DNA of 64,000 bases from Baekduia alba (GTDB taxonomy: Bacteria > Actinomycetota > Thermoleophilia > Solirubrobacterales > Solirubrobacteraceae): NCBI RefSeq assembly GCF_028416635.1, contig NZ_CP114013.1, positions 310,001 to 374,000 of the forward strand. Direction: 5' to 3'. The notes beneath the pieces are model-generated. The model was given only the letters and a program-made list of their open reading frames with translations. It was not told the DNA's origin and did not search any database. The number at the start of each line of letters is the position of its first letter. Position 1 is the stretch's first letter. Positions 36,262-45,073 of this stretch are shown here, piece by piece. The position numbers were made by a program, and so were the translations under genes.

Positions 36262-37710
36262 TCACGCGGCGACCATCACCGGTGCGGGATCCTGCGCGTC
36301 GTCCGCGATCGTACGACGCTCCGCCCGGGCGAGCGCGACGGCGAAGCCGACGGCGATCGCCGAGAGGGCGCCGCAGCCGATCGCGACGACCTCGAACGCG
36401 CTGCCGGTCTCGGTCGGCGTCGGCGCGCCGACCGCGCCCAGGAAGACGCTGCCCAGCGTCGCCACGCCGAGCGCGAAGCCCAGCATGTTGATGGTGTTGA
36501 ACAGCCCGGACGCGTCGTGGGCCTGCGCCGGCGCGACGGTCGCGATCGAGCGCGTGATGATCTGCGAGTAGCCGGCGCCGAAGCCCGCGCCCGCCAGGAG
36601 CAGGAGCGGCAGCGCCTCGAGGTCGCTCCACGTGCCGTCGCCGGTCACGAGGCCCAGCCCGAGGTACCCGCCCGCCGAGACGGCCAGCCCGATCGGTGCG
36701 AGGCGGCGACCGAGCTCCGGGGCGAGCGCCGGGACCGTCAGCGACGTCGCGGCGAACCCGAGCGCGTAGGGCGCGAAGGTCAGCCCCGCGCGCAGCGGCG
36801 AGTCGCCGAGGCCCTGCTGGAGGTGCAGCGTCAGCGTGAACAGGAAGCCGCCGTAGGCGATCATCACCGCGGTGGTCGCGGCCATGCCGAGGCCGAAGCG
36901 CGGGGCGACGAGCAGCCGCATGTCGGCGACCGGCGTCCCGCCGCGCGCCCGCAGGCGACGCATGTGGAGGGCCAGGAGCAGCGCGGTCGGGACCGCGGCG
37001 GCCATCGAGGCCCACGTCCACCACGCCCAGTCGACCTCGTGGCCGAAGACGAGCGGGACCATGACCAACACGATGGCGTCGGTCATCAGCGCGACGCCGA
37101 GCCAGTCCATCCGGCGCCCGCTCGGGCGCTTGGTGACGGGCAGCAGCCGCGGGCCGATCGCCAGCAGCGCGAGGCCGACCGGCACGTTGATGAGGAACAC
37201 GGGGCGCCACGAGGCGCCCAACAGGTCGAGGTCGACGAGCGCGCCGCCGAGCACCTGGCCGGCGACGACGCCGGCGCTCACGACCGTCGCGAGCAGCGCC
37301 ATGGCCTTCATGCGCGCAGCGCCCTCGTACTGCAACTGGATGACGGTCATCACCTGCGGGCCCATCGCGGCGGCCGCGACGCCCTGGCCGATGCGGGCGG
37401 CGATCAGGACCGGCGTGGCCCACGCGAGGCCGGCGAGCAGGGACATCAGGGTGAAGCCGGCCAGGCCGGCGAGGAACAGGCGGCGGTGGCCGTGGTCGTC
37501 GCCGAGGCGCGCGCCGGTGATCAGGAGCGCCGCGTAGGCGAGCGCGTAGCCGGAGATCACGAGCTGCAGCGCGGCGCCCGAGACGCCGACGTCGGACTGG
37601 ATCGCGGGGCCGGCGACGTTGACGATGGCGGTGTCGAGCGACGCCATGAACGTCCCGGTGAGCAGGACGGCCAGGGCGGCGCGACTGGGGGTCTGGGGAG
37701 GAGCGGTCAT
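36262..37710 (-). CDS. MFS drug/metabolite exporter, DHA2 (EmrB/QacA) type
   Basis: 482 aa with about 14 membrane segments. FMASLDTAIVNVAGPAI in helix 1 is the DHA2 signature (motif D1), TGARLGDDHGHRRLF is motif A, and AGQVLGGALVD is antiporter motif C. It exports drugs or metabolites against H+. It is divergent from a quinone oxidoreductase, across an intergenic region with a clean inverted repeat. ATG at 37710 is chosen; a TTG precedes it by 3 nt. Confidence 0.92.
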   Translation of the reverse strand: MTAPPQTPSRAALAVLLTGTFMASLDTAIVNVAGPAIQSDVGVSGAALQLVISGYALAYAALLITGARLGDDHGHRRLFLAGLAGFTLMSLLAGLAWATPVLIAARIGQGVAAAAMGPQVMTVIQLQYEGAARMKAMALLATVVSAGVVAGQVLGGALVDLDLLGASWRPVFLINVPVGLALLAIGPRLLPVTKRPSGRRMDWLGVALMTDAIVLVMVPLVFGHEVDWAWWTWASMAAAVPTALLLALHMRRLRARGGTPVADMRLLVAPRFGLGMAATTAVMIAYGGFLFTLTLHLQQGLGDSPLRAGLTFAPYALGFAATSLTVPALAPELGRRLAPIGLAVSAGGYLGLGLVTGDGTWSDLEALPLLLLAGAGFGAGYSQIITRSIATVAPAQAHDASGLFNTINMLGFALGVATLGSVFLGAVGAPTPTETGSAFEVVAIGCGALSAIAVGFAVALARAERRTIADDAQDPAPVMVAA

Positions 37711-37730
37711 CAACGGCAGACTGCCGGCGA

Positions 37731-37782
37731 CCGGGCGCGCTCGCGATTCCCTGCGAGGTAATGCAGGTCATGTCGCGCCCGG
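37731..37782. promoter_or_regulatory. Inverted repeat in the exporter/oxidoreductase divergent region
   Basis: CCGGGCGCG (37731-37739) and CGCGCCCGG (37774-37782) are perfect 9-bp arms. A smaller repeat, CTGC-N8-GCAG, lies between them. The position, within 75 bp of the exporter start, fits an operator for a regulator encoded elsewhere. No regulator gene adjoins. Confidence 0.4.
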
Positions 37783-37832
37783 CTGGGTACCCGGCCGCGC
37801 CGGTTGCGACGCTAGGCACGACGCCGGCGGGG

Positions 37833-37838
37833 TAGGTT
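37833..37838 (+). promoter_or_regulatory. -10 hexamer of the quinone oxidoreductase gene
   Basis: TAGGTT, 8 nt before the ATG, with no Shine-Dalgarno; a leaderless transcript is likely. Confidence 0.42.
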
Positions 37839-37846
37839 CCAGGGCC

Positions 37847-38788
37847 ATGCGCGCCGCCACCGTCCGCGACGGCGAGATCGTCGTCGAAGACCATCCCGAT
37901 CCCACGCCCGGCCACGGCGAGGTGCTGATCCGGGTCCGCGCCGCGGCGCTCAACGGCGCCGACATGATGCAGAAGCGCGGGCTCTACCCCGCGCCGTCCG
38001 GCTGGCCGCAGGACATCCCGGGCCTCGACGTCGCCGGCGAGGTCGCCGAGCGCGGGCCCGACGCCACGCGCTTCGCGGTCGGCGACCGCGTCATGGGCTT
38101 CGTCGGCGGCGGCGGCCAGGGCGAGCTGCTGGTCTGCCACGAGCGGCTGCTCATGCCGGTCCCCGACGTCCTGGACTGGCCGCGCGCCGGCGGCTTCTCC
38201 GAGGTCTTCACCACCGCGCACGACGCGCTCTTCACGCAGGGCGGGTTGACCGCCGGCGAGCGCCTGCTGATCCACGGCGCGGCCGGTGGCGTCGGGACCG
38301 CGGCCGTGCAGCTGGCGCGGGCGACCGGCGCCGAGGTCGTCGCGTCGGTCCGCAACGCCGACCATCACGCGGGCGTCGCCGCGCTCGGCGCCGGGACCGT
38401 CGTCGTCCCCGACGACGTCGACGGCACGTTCGACGTCATCCTCGAGCTCGTCGGCGCGCCCAACCTCCCGGCCAACGTCAAGTCCCTCAACATGCTCGGC
38501 CGGATCGTCGTGATCGGCATCGCCGCGGGCGCGAAGGGCGAGCTGAACCTCGGCGCGCTCATGGGCAAGCGCGGGCGCATCAGCGCGTCCATGCTCCGCG
38601 GCCGCAGCCTGGAGGAGAAGGCGCTCGCCGCGCGCCTCGTCGAGCGCCACGTCCTGCCGCTGGTCGCGCGCGGCGTCCTCGACGTCCCGATCGCCGAGAC
38701 CTGTCCGCTGGCCGACGCCGCGCAGGCCTACGAGCGCTTCGCCGCCGGCGGCAAGCTGGGGAAGATCGTCCTGACGATGGGAGCGTAG
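37847..38788 (+). CDS. Zinc-independent medium-chain dehydrogenase, NADPH:quinone oxidoreductase-like
   Basis: 313 aa. GroES-like N-terminus (VLIRVRAAALNGADMMQKRG), PGLDVAGEVAERG, then the NADPH Rossmann loop LIHGAAGGVGTAAVQLA and the C-terminal AYERFAAGGKLGKIVL. The zinc-binding cysteines of alcohol dehydrogenases are absent, as in quinone oxidoreductases (QOR/PIG3-like). Divergent from an MFS exporter, which suggests a shared response to a toxic or redox-active compound. Confidence 0.9.
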   Translation: MRAATVRDGEIVVEDHPDPTPGHGEVLIRVRAAALNGADMMQKRGLYPAPSGWPQDIPGLDVAGEVAERGPDATRFAVGDRVMGFVGGGGQGELLVCHERLLMPVPDVLDWPRAGGFSEVFTTAHDALFTQGGLTAGERLLIHGAAGGVGTAAVQLARATGAEVVASVRNADHHAGVAALGAGTVVVPDDVDGTFDVILELVGAPNLPANVKSLNMLGRIVVIGIAAGAKGELNLGALMGKRGRISASMLRGRSLEEKALAARLVERHVLPLVARGVLDVPIAETCPLADAAQAYERFAAGGKLGKIVLTMGA

Positions 38789-38799
38789 GTGGCTGGTCG

Positions 38800-39141
38800 A
38801 TGAACGCCGTCGAGCGCCTGTGGCGCGCCATCCGCAAGGGCGACTGGGAGGCCGCGTCCGCCCAGCTGCACGAGCACGCCGTCGTCCGCTGGCCGCACTC
38901 CAACGACCGCTTCGACCGCGCCATCGACTACATCACCGCCCACCGCCTCCACGGCGGCCGCACCCGTGTCGACATCCGCGGGATCGTGTCCGAGGGCAAG
39001 CGAGTGACGGTGTGGGCCGTGATCGACGACGAGGACGGCATCTGGCACGTCGGCGGCTTCTACGAGCTGCGCGACGGCCACATCGCCCAGGGCGTGGAGA
39101 TCTTCGCCCGCGAGGGCGACTACCCACCGATGACGGGCTGA
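38800..39141 (+). CDS. SnoaL-like (NTF2-fold) protein
   Basis: 113 aa, the size of a minimal SnoaL-like domain. LWRAIRKGDWEAASAQLHEHAVVRWPHS and the later GGFYELRDGHIAQGVEIFAREG show the fold. It begins 11 bp after the oxidoreductase stop and is likely co-transcribed with it. Ligand or reaction unknown. Confidence 0.75.
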   Translation: MNAVERLWRAIRKGDWEAASAQLHEHAVVRWPHSNDRFDRAIDYITAHRLHGGRTRVDIRGIVSEGKRVTVWAVIDDEDGIWHVGGFYELRDGHIAQGVEIFAREGDYPPMTG

Positions 39142-39178
39142 GGGCCGATTCTCCGGGCGGCCCGGAGCACTGGCCTGG

Positions 39179-39361
39179 TCAGGTAGCCGGCGCGCCGGGG
39201 TCGTCGTCCGGGTCCACGTCGGCGACGTCCGCCAGGTGGATCGCGCACAGGGTCGGCCCGCCGCGTTCGAGCGTCAGCTCCAGCTCGCGCGCGGTCAGGG
39301 TGGCGCCGCACTCCTCGCAGCGCTCGCCCGCCTGCTCCAGCGTGTGCTCTTCGAGGTCCAT
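39179..39361 (-). CDS. Small zinc-ribbon-like protein
   Basis: 60 aa. CEECGATL followed by CAIHLADV provides a C-x2-C ... C-x2-H pattern that could bind one zinc ion. The tail is acidic (ADVDPDDDPG). Such small proteins are often unannotated; function unknown. It starts just after the membrane-protease-like gene in the same direction and may be its operon partner. Confidence 0.6.
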   Translation of the reverse strand: MDLEEHTLEQAGERCEECGATLTARELELTLERGGPTLCAIHLADVADVDPDDDPGAPAT

Positions 39362-39371
39362 GACCGCGAGG

Positions 39372-40088
39372 CTACGCCCGCCCGGCGGCCCGAAGCAACG
39401 CCGGCATGCGATCGATGTTCACCAGGAAGTAGGCGGCCGCGGAGATCGGCAGGACCGGGATCGCGCGGTCCAGCCAGACCTTCAGGACGATCGCGATCAC
39501 GGCGCTCACCCACAGGCCGATCGCGGTCGCGCGCGGCCGCAACCCGTATCGGCGCGCGTAGACGAGGAACACGCCGGCGAACACGGCGTCGGAGATCCCG
39601 AGGCGCCCCGCCGGCAGGTGCGTGCCCCAGTCCGGCATCTCCAGCGACAGCGGGTCGCCGCGCTGCGTGATCCCGGCGTTGCCCAGCGTCTCGGACGGTC
39701 CGCCGGCGAACGTGGAGATCACGTCGATGACCGCCACGAAGATCGGCAGCGCGATCGCCAGCGACGGCGCCAGGAGCCCGACCGCGAAGATCGCGCCGAA
39801 CGCCGCGTAGCCGACGGCCTCGGTCGGCGTGGCCGCCGCGCCGAGGTCGGCGACGTTGAACCCGGCGACGAGCAGCAGCAGGCCGGCGGCGGCCAGCCAT
39901 AGCAGCGGCGGCACGTCCGACACGGGCACGATGGCGGCCATGCACGCGTAGGCGAACGCCGCGCCGACGCTGAACGCCACGACGATCGACGTGTCGACGT
40001 CGCTGATGGTCGGGAGCGAGGGCGCGAGCAGGAAGTACGCCTGCGCCGCGACGAACGTCCCTAGTACGGCGGCAAGTCCGCGTACCAC
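39372..40088 (-). CDS. Polytopic membrane protein with presenilin/signal-peptide-peptidase-like motifs
   Basis: 238 aa with about eight hydrophobic segments. Three stretches line up in order with the intramembrane aspartyl protease (A22) motifs: PIFVAVIDVIS (Y/F-D motif, Asp kept), LGISDAVFAGVFLVYAR (GxGD motif, here GISD) and IPVLPISAAAYFLVN (PALP-like). Archaeal and bacterial presenilin homologues cut membrane helices of signal peptides. The loop between the first two motifs (about 35 residues) is hydrophilic. The GTG at 40088 is used; it overlaps the end of the uracil-DNA glycosylase gene by 28 bp. A non-proteolytic membrane protein remains possible. Confidence 0.6.
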   Translation of the reverse strand: MVRGLAAVLGTFVAAQAYFLLAPSLPTISDVDTSIVVAFSVGAAFAYACMAAIVPVSDVPPLLWLAAAGLLLLVAGFNVADLGAAATPTEAVGYAAFGAIFAVGLLAPSLAIALPIFVAVIDVISTFAGGPSETLGNAGITQRGDPLSLEMPDWGTHLPAGRLGISDAVFAGVFLVYARRYGLRPRATAIGLWVSAVIAIVLKVWLDRAIPVLPISAAAYFLVNIDRMPALLRAAGRA

Positions 40089-40666
40089 TCGCCCAGGACC
40101 CGGAAGGCGGACCAGAAGGCGCGCTTGGCGTCCTCCTCGTCGAGGCACTCGTCGATGTTCGGCGTGACGATCGCGTCGATGGACGGCGTCAGCTGCTGCC
40201 GCGCGCCCGGGACGTACTCGAGCGGCCGGGCCAGCGGCACGTCGAGGTCGTTGAGCGCCGTCAGCGCGTCCTCGCCCATCACGACCACGACCTTGGGCTG
40301 GACGATCGCCAGCTCCTCGATCACGCGCGCCACGCATGCGGGGTCGGCCAGCGACGGATCGCCGACGGGGCACTTCACGCACAGCGTGCCGTAGACGGCG
40401 AGCGGATCGACCTGCAGGCGCTTCAACGCCTTCATCAACGCCGTGCCGGAGCGGCCGTAGAAGGCGACGCCCTCTTCGACCTCCGACGGCATCGGCGCGT
40501 GCTTGAGCAGGAAGACGTCGGCCTGCGGGTGGCCGGACCCCAGGACGGGCATGATCCCGCCGCGTGGGCAGGAGTCGCACCCCTGGATCTCCCGGGTCAG
40601 GCCATTGAGCTCGCGGATGGCGCGCTCGAGGTACTTCTCACGGATCTCGTCGTCAGTCGCGGGCAT
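40061..40666 (-). CDS. Uracil-DNA glycosylase family 4-like protein with divergent catalytic motif
   Basis: 201 aa. C-x2-C in IQGCDSCPRG plus two later cysteines (LCVKCPVGDPSLADPAC) match the [4Fe-4S] ligands of family 4/5 UDGs; FYGRSGTALMKAL and PKVVVVMGEDALTAL also fit. But the catalytic motif GExPGxxED is replaced by LKHAPMPSEVEEG, and the helix-strand ending NVVKCRPP reads TLCVKCPV. It may repair other lesions or bind DNA. ATG at 40666 is used; the open frame continues to 40738 with weak similarity. Confidence 0.75.
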   Translation of the reverse strand: MPATDDEIREKYLERAIRELNGLTREIQGCDSCPRGGIMPVLGSGHPQADVFLLKHAPMPSEVEEGVAFYGRSGTALMKALKRLQVDPLAVYGTLCVKCPVGDPSLADPACVARVIEELAIVQPKVVVVMGEDALTALNDLDVPLARPLEYVPGARQQLTPSIDAIVTPNIDECLDEEDAKRAFWSAFRVLGEWYADLPPY

Positions 40667-40765
40667 GGACGATCCGAGATTCGACGGTCCCGGAGGAGGC
40701 CCCTGCGACTGCATCAGCCCTTGCGTTGCCGCCGGCACAACCCGGCGAGAGCGGTCGTGATCATC

Positions 40766-42694
40766 TCAGGCCGCCCCCCGCCGGCTTGCGCGCCGGATGC
40801 GGCGGTCGCGGCGGGCCCTCCGCGCCGCCTTCGGGGTCGCCCGGGTCTCCAGGAACTTCAGCGCCTGCACGTAGAGCAGCGTGCCCGACTTGGTGGAGAT
40901 CTCCGCATGGCGCAGGGACTCCAGGAACTCCTCGGGCCCGTCGAAGTCGCGCATCCGGATCCGCACCGAGCCGAGGCCGGCGGCGACGTGCGAGTCGCTG
41001 CCCGCGCCGCGGACGATCTGGTACTTGGCGGCGAAGCGCTCCGCCTCCTCGTTGAAGGAGCCGATCGCCACGCGCGGGTTGTAGACCTCGATCGCGTCGA
41101 CGTCGTCGACGATCTTGAGCAGGTGCTCGTAGTCGGGGACCGCGTGCATGCGGTCGAACGGATGCGGGACGTAGACGAGGCCGCCCTGGCGCTTGATCTC
41201 GGCGACGGTCTCCTCGAGCGTGAGGCCGCGCGGGATCTTGTCGGTCAGGAACAGGCCGATGACCTCGCCCTGGGACGCGGTCTTGACCTCCTCGCCGACG
41301 ATGATCTTCACGCCGAACTCGGCGGCCTTCTCCTGCGCCTCGAACGCGCCGGAGACCTCGTTGTGGTCGGTGACCGCGATCGCGCCGAGGCCCTGCTCGC
41401 GCGCGGTCGCCAGCAGGTGCTCGACCGGCGTGGCGCAGTCGCCGCTGTGGTCGGTGTGCATGTGCAGGTCGACGTCGACCAGGCGGCGGTCCTTGATGCG
41501 CTCCCACAGCTCGGGGTCGCCCTCGAGGTCGTGGCGGCGGGCGACGACGCGCGCGTAGGACGCCTCGACCTCCTCGGCCAGCGCCGACCACGGCCGGATG
41601 CGGCCCGCCCGCCCCGCGTCGGCCCTCAGGCGGGTGCGCAGCGCGTCGTCCTCGATCAGGCGCGCGAGCTGCGCGGCGAGGACCTCGACGTCGCCGGGCT
41701 CGAACAGCAGGCCGTCGGTGTCGGCGAGCTCCTCGTAGACGGGCAGCCGCGAGAGGACCGGGATCGCGCCGGCGGCGGTGGCGCGCATCACGAGCGCGGG
41801 GGCGGGCAGCGCGCCGGCCGAGGCGGCGACCAGGACGTCGGCGGCGGCCAGGGCGGCGTCCTCGGCCTCGGGCCCGGCGGCGTCGACGAAGCGGACGCGC
41901 TCGCGCAGCTCGGCGCGCAGCGGCGTCGAGGACGAGGGGCCGGACGCGGAGAGGACCGTCGCCTCCCACGGCAGGTCGGTGCCCAGGCGGCGCAGCGCGC
42001 GCAGGAACAGCCGGAGCGCCGGGCGCTCCTCGACGTCGACGAAGACCAGGCGCAGCGGCGCGCCGGGGGCGCGCGCGACGCGCGGGGTGGCGGTCGCCGG
42101 CCCGGTGCCGGGGCGCGCCAGCTCGTAGCCGGCGGGGAAGAAGCGCTGGAGCAGGTCGGCGGTGGCGCCGAACGCGGCGTGGCGCGCGTCGAGCCGGCCG
42201 AAGACGAGCGTGACGAGCTTGCGCGCGACCTGCGTGGCGACGACGCGCTCGGCCGGGGCGTGGAACGTCCCGACGTTCAGCGCGCGCGAGTGCCGCAGCG
42301 CGACCGAGGAGACCGACGGCGCGAACGGCTCGTGGACGTGGCAGATGTCGAAGGCGGAGACCAGCAGCAGCTCCTCGACGGTGCGCGCGACGTCGATCGG
42401 GACCGCCGGGCGCCGGCGCCCCATCGCGTTGGACGCGCCGTTGGCGTTGCCCGGGACCGGCAGCACCTCGCCGACCGCGAGGACCCTGACCTCACCCGGC
42501 TCACCGAGGACGTCGCCGTTGCGGATCGCACGCCGCGTGACCCGGACCGCCTCCTCATCGCGCGACGGCGCCGCGACCACGACACGATGCCCGCGCGCGG
42601 TGAGCTCCTCGCTCAACCGGGCGACATACGTGTTGACCTCGTGCCGGTCCTCCCACGGATAGGGACTGACCTGGACGATCGCCAGCGGATCCAC
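40766..42694 (-). CDS. Glycosyltransferase (GT4-like) fused to a PHP metallo-phosphoesterase domain
   Basis: 642 aa. The first ~390 residues form a GT-B glycosyltransferase: IVQVSPYPWEDRHEVNTYVA, DICHVHEPFAPSV, GTFHAPAERVV and ATAAGAIPVLSRLPVYEEL, the donor-binding region. From ~405 a PHP domain follows: DVDLHMHTDHSGD (HxH), VTDHNEV, VGEEVKT, VPHPFDRMH and GSDSHVA, all metal-ligand motifs of histidinol-phosphatase-type enzymes. One protein may thus transfer a sugar and remove a phosphate. GTG at 42694 begins the GT fold directly; TATGCT 6 nt before it suggests a leaderless start. The end is basic (RRARRDRRIRRASRRG). Confidence 0.88.
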   Translation of the reverse strand: MDPLAIVQVSPYPWEDRHEVNTYVARLSEELTARGHRVVVAAPSRDEEAVRVTRRAIRNGDVLGEPGEVRVLAVGEVLPVPGNANGASNAMGRRRPAVPIDVARTVEELLLVSAFDICHVHEPFAPSVSSVALRHSRALNVGTFHAPAERVVATQVARKLVTLVFGRLDARHAAFGATADLLQRFFPAGYELARPGTGPATATPRVARAPGAPLRLVFVDVEERPALRLFLRALRRLGTDLPWEATVLSASGPSSSTPLRAELRERVRFVDAAGPEAEDAALAAADVLVAASAGALPAPALVMRATAAGAIPVLSRLPVYEELADTDGLLFEPGDVEVLAAQLARLIEDDALRTRLRADAGRAGRIRPWSALAEEVEASYARVVARRHDLEGDPELWERIKDRRLVDVDLHMHTDHSGDCATPVEHLLATAREQGLGAIAVTDHNEVSGAFEAQEKAAEFGVKIIVGEEVKTASQGEVIGLFLTDKIPRGLTLEETVAEIKRQGGLVYVPHPFDRMHAVPDYEHLLKIVDDVDAIEVYNPRVAIGSFNEEAERFAAKYQIVRGAGSDSHVAAGLGSVRIRMRDFDGPEEFLESLRHAEISTKSGTLLYVQALKFLETRATPKAARRARRDRRIRRASRRGAA

Positions 42695-43105
42695 CGGCTC
42701 AGCATAGGCCACCGTCGCCGCCGCGCTCAGCGTCGGCCGCTGCGCGCCCACCACCACAGCGCCACCGCCTCGCGGCCCACGCGCCTCCTCACCGGCGGCG
42801 CCATCACCGCGTCGGCCGCGACGGAGCTGCGTGGCGCGCTGCGATCTCGACGCCGTGCTGCGCCCGAGCAGCCACCGGGAGGTGGGGGGAGCGTCGACGG
42901 TCGCGGCAGTCGCGGTCGACTTGACCGGGAACATCCCCGTCAACGTGCCGGCAGTGCGGCGAAGCTGCGGAGGGCCGAGGTCGACGGCACACAGGTGGCA
43001 CATGGGGCACCTGCGTGCCGTTCACTCCGCCCGCGGGTCACGCCCGACGCCGCGCGGCGCACCGGGGCCGCGCGCCCGCCCGCCCGCACGCCACCCCCAA
43101 ACACG
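42695..43105. other. Intergenic region without a convincing gene
   Basis: About 410 bp. All open frames here have arginine/alanine-rich, low-complexity translations and no family likeness, so I call none. It includes the promoter of the GT-PHP gene, an imperfect palindrome TTGACCGGG/CCCGTCAA at 42921-42943, and an imperfect stem GGCAC-AGGTG/CACCT-GTGCC spanning 42986-43019. Confidence 0.5.
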
Positions 43106-43133
43106 AACGGCCCGCCTTCGCAGGCGGGCCGTT
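43106..43133 (-). terminator. Strong intrinsic terminator of ino1
   Basis: AACGGCCCGCC pairs perfectly with GGCGGGCCGTT (11 bp) around a 6-nt loop, 24 bp after the ino1 stop. Read on the minus strand the stem is followed by a CGTGTTTG stretch, which is weakly U-containing. It is the clearest terminator in the window. Confidence 0.85.
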
Positions 43134-43157
43134 CGGTGCAACATGATGCGGGAAGGA

Positions 43158-44393
43158 CTACGCCTTGGCTGCCGCGCGCTTGCGCGCTGCCGGCTTGGCC
43201 GCGCCGCGGGGCGAGGTCAGGGCCTTCTTGACGTGGTACTTCGCGATGAACTTCTCGGTCGCGTCGCGCGCCTCGTCGTCGGGACGCTGCGTGTGCGGCG
43301 ACTTCATCAGGTAGGACGACGGGCCGTCGAGCTGGCCGCCGACGCCGTGGTTGAGGGCGAGCTTGGCCAGGCGGACGGCGTCGATGACGATGCCGGCCGA
43401 GTTCGGCGAGTCCCAGACCTCGAGCTTGAGCTCGGCGGTCAGCGGCACGCCGCCGAAGGCCTCGCCCTCGAGGCGGATGTGCGCCCACTTGCGATCGGTG
43501 AGCCACGGCACGTAGTCCGACGGGCCGACGTGCACGTCGTCGGCCGGGAGGTCCAGGCCGGCGATCGACGTCACCGCGTTGGTCTTGGAGATCTTCTTGG
43601 ACTCCAGGCGCTCGCGCTCGAGCATGTTGTAGAAGTCCATGTTGCCGCCGACGTTGAGCTGCGACGTCCGCTTGAGCTTGATGCCGCGCTCGTGGAACAG
43701 CCGCGCCAGCACGCGGTGCGTGATCGTGGCGCCGACCTGGGACTTGATGTCGTCGCCGATGATCGGGAGGCCGGCCTTCTTGAAGCGCTTGTCCCAGTAG
43801 TCCTCGCGGGCGATGAAGACCGGGATGCAGTTCACGAAGCCGCAACCGGCCTCGAGGATCTGCTCGACGTACCACTTGGTCGCCTGCTCGGAGCCGACCG
43901 GGAGGTAGGAGACGACGACGTCGGTGTGCGTCTCCTTGAGGATCTTGACGATGTCGGCGGTCTCGCCGGGCGCCTTGTCGATCTTCTGGGAGAGGTACTT
44001 GCCGAGGCCGTCGTGCGTCATGCCGCGGTAGACCGGGACGTCGAGCTTCTTCGGGACCTTGTTGGTGAACTTGATCGTGTCGTTCGGCTTGGCCCAGATC
44101 GCCTGCGCGAGGTCCTTGCCGACCTTCAGCTTGTTGATGTCGAAGGCGCAGGTGAACTCGATGTCGCGCGGGTGGTAGCCGCCGAGGTCGTTGTGCATCA
44201 GACCGGGGATGGTCTCGTTGCGCTCGTCGTCGGCGTAGTGGTAGACGCCCTGGACGAGGGAGTTCGCGCAGTTGCCGACGCCGATGATCGCGACGCGGAC
44301 CTTGTCGCGCTGGTAGCGCGCGGAGCCGTTCGTCGCCGGGGCCGTAGCCGTCTTCTTCGGCGCGGTGATGCCGTTGGTGCCGTTGGTGCTCAA
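43158..44393 (-). CDS. ino1: Inositol-1-phosphate (myo-inositol-3-phosphate) synthase
   Basis: 411 aa. It isomerises glucose-6-phosphate to myo-inositol-phosphate with bound NAD+. [18 protein letters not shown] is the NAD loop, [41 protein letters not shown] and [17 protein letters not shown] line the active site, and [14 protein letters not shown] is family-typical. The final ~20 residues are a lysine/alanine tail. The start is TTG: AAAGG lies 9 nt upstream and no ATG exists before the Rossmann strand. It is the first gene of an inositol-lipid cluster with PIP synthase and a PAP2 enzyme, all on the same strand. Confidence 0.96.
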   Translation of the reverse strand: MSTNGTNGITAPKKTATAPATNGSARYQRDKVRVAIIGVGNCANSLVQGVYHYADDERNETIPGLMHNDLGGYHPRDIEFTCAFDINKLKVGKDLAQAIWAKPNDTIKFTNKVPKKLDVPVYRGMTHDGLGKYLSQKIDKAPGETADIVKILKETHTDVVVSYLPVGSEQATKWYVEQILEAGCGFVNCIPVFIAREDYWDKRFKKAGLPIIGDDIKSQVGATITHRVLARLFHERGIKLKRTSQLNVGGNMDFYNMLERERLESKKISKTNAVTSIAGLDLPADDVHVGPSDYVPWLTDRKWAHIRLEGEAFGGVPLTAELKLEVWDSPNSAGIVIDAVRLAKLALNHGVGGQLDGPSSYLMKSPHTQRPDDEARDATEKFIAKYHVKKALTSPRGAAKPAARKRAAAKA

Positions 44394-44449
44394 GAGGGAG
44401 TGCCTTTCCTAAGAAGTCAGGGATCAACTATCCCGACGCGGCGCTCCGG

Positions 44450-45055
44450 TTACAGGGCTGCCGGCTCGGTCAACGCCTTCCGAACGTGGAAGATCCGCTG
44501 CAGGACGGTGATCGTGCTGAGGCCCGCGAGGACGTACACGGCGGGTTCCAGCAACTCGAAGTCTGCCAGACCCGCGCCCTTGGCGAACAACAGGCCGATG
44601 CTGAGGATCACCACACGCACCGCGCGGGTCGCGATCCCGACCTTGCACTCGACGCCCAGCGCCTCGGCACGGGCCCGCGTGTAGGAGACCATCAGCGACG
44701 CCAGGACCGCCACGACGCAGGCCGCGACCGCGAACTGCATGTCGCGCGAGGCGAAGTACGCGGCGACCGTCGTCAGGACGACGCCCTCCTCGATGCGGTC
44801 CAGCGTGGAGTCCAGGAACGCGCCGAACGGCGAGCCCTTGCCCGACATGCGGGAGTAGCGGCCGTCGAGCGTGTCGCAGACGGAGCCGACGATGAACACC
44901 ACGCCGGCGAGGAAGAACAGCCGCTGGGTGACGAGGGCGGCGGCGACGACGCACAGCACGAAGCCGGTGAGCGAGATGGCGTTGGGCGTGAGGCGCGACT
45001 CGATCAGGCGGTTGCGCACCAGCTCGCGCCGCTCGCGCGAAGAAGGAGTTGACAT
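44450..45055 (-). CDS. CDP-alcohol phosphatidyltransferase, probably phosphatidylinositol-phosphate synthase
   Basis: 201 aa with about six membrane helices. The signature VGSVCDTLDGRYSRMSGKGS with AFLDSTLD fits D-x2-D-G-x2-A-R-x8-G-x3-D-x3-D, except that the usual Ala is Ser (YSR). The family joins an alcohol to CDP-diacylglycerol. The position next to ino1 supports inositol phosphate as acceptor (PgsA1/PIPS), giving PI-phosphate; other acceptors (glycerol phosphate) are possible. It lies 18 bp from the PAP2 gene and 56 bp from ino1. Confidence 0.9.
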   Translation of the reverse strand: MSTPSSRERRELVRNRLIESRLTPNAISLTGFVLCVVAAALVTQRLFFLAGVVFIVGSVCDTLDGRYSRMSGKGSPFGAFLDSTLDRIEEGVVLTTVAAYFASRDMQFAVAACVVAVLASLMVSYTRARAEALGVECKVGIATRAVRVVILSIGLLFAKGAGLADFELLEPAVYVLAGLSTITVLQRIFHVRKALTEPAAL

Positions 45056-45073
45056 GGTGTCTGGGGGAAGGTT

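Noticed and set aside
42695-43003. Upstream in-frame extension of the GT-PHP gene to an ATG at 43003
   Set aside because: The translation is arginine/glycine-rich without structure, and the GT fold begins normally at GTG 42694 with a -10-like hexamer just upstream.
42986-43019. Imperfect stem that might be a tRNA or small RNA gene
   Set aside because: No T-loop (GTTCGANTC) or anticodon arm geometry, and no promoter or terminator of its own.
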